A program made the translations under genes and the position numbers. A stretch of 5,655 nt of DNA from JANMEX01 sp031423755 (GTDB lineage Bacteria > Pseudomonadota > Alphaproteobacteria > Rhizobiales > Rhizobiaceae), in the NCBI GenBank assembly GCA_031423755.1, contig JANPGC010000278.1, forward strand, positions 1 to 5,655, given 5' to 3'. The notes below the pieces were generated by a model. The model was given only the letters and a program-made list of their open reading frames with translations, ran no database searches and was not told where the DNA came from. Positions within the stretch are counted from its first letter, which is position 1, and each line of letters opens with the position of its first letter. Positions 5,642 to 5,655 of this stretch are shown here, one piece after another.

Positions 5642-5655
5642 CTTGGTGGGCTGCC

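Overview
The window is the distal part of a leftward (minus-strand) flagellar export operon. It probably comes from an alphaproteobacterium of the Hyphomicrobiales (rhizobia/Brucella relatives). The pointers to this group are: FlhA followed directly by FliR; a stand-alone rod-binding protein of the CheL type without the muramidase domain of enterobacterial FlgJ; small accessory genes that match, from memory, the gene order of rhizobial flagellar clusters; and a GC-rich palindromic intergenic element of the kind common in these genomes.

Read in the direction of transcription (right to left), flhA (5641-3497) supplies the central export-gate subunit. fliR (3500-2754) follows with a GTGA overlap. 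A 142-residue coiled-coil protein of unknown function (2752-2324) starts one base after the fliR stop. After a 141-base spacer with two stem-loops comes cheL (2182-1790). A FlgN-like small protein (1790-1410, TAATG junction) and a membrane-anchored FliL-like protein (1413-886, ATGA junction) follow. Most of these junctions are overlapping or nearly so, which indicates a translationally coupled unit. FlhA and FliR form part of the flagellar type III export gate, CheL probably helps rod assembly, the FlgN-like protein may be an export chaperone, and the FliL-like protein may act at the basal body or motor.

A 98-base AT-richer gap then leads to a very short LuxR-type regulator (787-542). It is essentially only a DNA-binding helix-turn-helix domain and may be transcribed with, or just after, the flagellar genes.

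The left 541 bases hold no intact gene. They contain a strong stem-loop (445-478), a second one (420-437), the first ~28 codons of a small gene (from 293 leftward) with a plausible ribosome binding site, and a compound palindromic repeat (about 94-202) that replaces the rest of that gene. Bases 1-93 show nothing I can identify.

Most of the window is an ordinary flagellar operon. The points worth a second look are the repeat-interrupted gene remnant, the poorly characterised coiled-coil, FlgN-like and FliL-like proteins, and the domain-only LuxR regulator at the operon end.
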